From positions 992,001-1,056,000 of the forward strand of contig JBDXFZ010000146.1 of assembly GCA_039990395.1 (NCBI GenBank): DNA of 64,000 nt. The letters are read 5' to 3'. This document shows, in pieces, positions 63,048 to 64,000 of this stretch. Origin of the DNA: CALINF01 sp039990395. GTDB lineage: Bacteria > Pseudomonadota > Gammaproteobacteria > Pseudomonadales > Halieaceae. Numbering within the stretch: position 1 is the first letter of the stretch; each line of letters begins with the position of its first letter. The notes under the pieces are model-generated. The model worked only from the letters and a program-made list of their open reading frames with translations, was not told the DNA's origin and ran no database searches. Made by a program: the position numbers and the translations under genes.

Positions 63048-64000
63048 ATGACCGCCCCAAGCAAAGCAACAACCGCACTGCACGATGCACTCGCCAAGCG
63101 AATTTTGGTAATCGACGGCGCAATGGGCACTATGATTCAGCAGCGTGGGCTCGAAGAAGCAGATTACCGTGGTGAGCGATTTGCCGACTTCCCTGGAGAT
63201 CTAAAGGGCAACAACGATCTATTGTCGCTAACCCGGCCGGACGTAATCGGTGACATTCACTTGGCCTATCTAGAGGCCGGTGCGGATATTATTTGCACCA
63301 ATAGTTTCAACGCTACCCCTGTGGCGCAGGATGACTACGGACTCGGCGACATCATCGATGAAATCAATCTTGAAGCCGCGCGCATCGCACGCACTGTCGC
63401 CGACCGCGTTTCAGGCGACACACCCGGCAAACCACGTTTTGTTGCGGGCGTTCTGGGGCCGACCCCGCGAACGGCCTCGATATCTCCGGATGTGAATGAT
63501 CCCGGTGCCCGCAATATCAGCTTTGATCAACTCGTGGAAGGTTATGCAAAGGCTACGCGAGCACTCCTAAAGGGCGGCGTTGACCTGCTGTTAATCGAAA
63601 CTATCTTCGACACACTTAATGCCAAAGCCGCGATCTTCGCGATTGAGGGTGTTTTCGAAGAGGTCGGCATCACCCTGCCCCTGATGATTTCAGTAACGTT
63701 TCCCGACGTTAGCGGTCGCGTATTGTCCGGACAGAGCCCCCAGGCATTCTGGAATGCCATTGCCCATGCCAAGCCTCTGATCGTGGGCAGTAATTGTGGC
63801 CGCCGCTTTAAGGAAATTCGCCCCTTTCTCGAAGAGTTGTCCAACGCGGCAACCTGTTATTTCAGCGCGCACTTAAACGCGGGGCTACCCAATGCCTTTG
63901 GCGAATACGACGAAACACCAGACGATATGTATGAGGATTTCCGTGGCTTTTCCCAGCGCGGTTTCCTCAACCTCGCCGGTGGCTGCTGTGGAACGTCACC
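63048..64000 (+). CDS. metH: Cobalamin-dependent methionine synthase MetH (partial, C-terminus off the right edge)
   Basis: The first 317 codons are present. Homocysteine-binding domain with DGAMGTMIQQ, NTFNAT-like TNSFNATPVAQ, and the zinc Cys in SNC and GGCCGTS near the end. Start ATG 63048; a TTG at 63015 in the same frame is possible. Around 63800 the segment after SNC reads GRRFKEIRPF where the family normally has ALG-like residues before KEIRPF; a small compensated frameshift would explain this. Needs vitamin B12. Confidence 0.92.
   Translation, partial: MTAPSKATTALHDALAKRILVIDGAMGTMIQQRGLEEADYRGERFADFPGDLKGNNDLLSLTRPDVIGDIHLAYLEAGADIICTNSFNATPVAQDDYGLGDIIDEINLEAARIARTVADRVSGDTPGKPRFVAGVLGPTPRTASISPDVNDPGARNISFDQLVEGYAKATRALLKGGVDLLLIETIFDTLNAKAAIFAIEGVFEEVGITLPLMISVTFPDVSGRVLSGQSPQAFWNAIAHAKPLIVGSNCGRRFKEIRPFLEELSNAATCYFSAHLNAGLPNAFGEYDETPDDMYEDFRGFSQRGFLNLAGGCCGTS

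Overview
The window looks like chromosomal DNA of a marine gammaproteobacterium, possibly of the Halieaceae/OM60 or Cellvibrionales type. This is inferred from gene content: NhaB, a YbiT-type ABC-F protein, NfuA, RlmG, MltD, NapEDABC, fatty acid cis/trans isomerase, an AddAB-like nuclease and a selenocysteine system. No rRNA is present, so the placement is only a judgement. Base composition is moderately GC-rich outside 9.7-17 kb and visibly more AT-rich inside it.

0-9.65 kb: the truncated start of a TIR-transmembrane-repeat protein (minus strand, running off the left edge), a CitE-like lyase, a minus-strand group (ABC-F, MATE exporter, SDR with an altered active site), a sterol desaturase-family hydroxylase, an AraC regulator, a second SDR and a small membrane protein.

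9.7-17.0 kb: an accessory cassette array. About nine small plus-strand genes (cupin, NTF2-like proteins, several small membrane proteins, a PhyH dioxygenase) are each separated by a copy of a roughly 100-bp structured repeat. The repeat is two small hairpins in inverted orientation around a GGCC-rich spacer, followed by a -10-like box. Stop codons of some genes lie inside the repeats. Two further sites resemble integron attC sites, but no integrase is seen. The array lies on the 3' side of the selenocysteine tRNA. It is the strongest candidate here for an undescribed system.

17.4-23 kb: a selenocysteine locus. tRNA-Sec(UCA), selB and selA are on the minus strand; divergent from them is a two-gene operon of a thioredoxin-domain protein and a UGSC-family selenoprotein. 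The selenoprotein gene is read through an in-frame UGA at 22642-22644, so ordinary gene calling splits it in two.

23-34.7 kb: GNAT acetyltransferase, an unrecognised conserved-looking protein, an SDR, tRNA-Arg(UCG), a nitroreductase, the periplasmic nitrate reductase operon napEDABC, a 1.15-kb gene-free stretch with DnaA-box-like sites, a ToxR-like regulator, a TRIC-family channel and a CaiB-type CoA-transferase.

34.8-41.7 kb: a sulfide-oxidation operon (persulfide dioxygenase, phosphatase-like/SQR fusion, SulP transporter) followed by a small membrane protein and fatty acid cis/trans isomerase.

41.7-64 kb: mostly housekeeping: SohB, NudC, NhaB, DnaQ, RNase HI, a methyltransferase, GloB, MltD, RlmG, a periplasmic two-repeat protein, CopA with a tiny membrane peptide behind it, a sirtuin, an AddA/AddB-like pair, DAHP synthase, NfuA, and the start of MetH running off the right edge.
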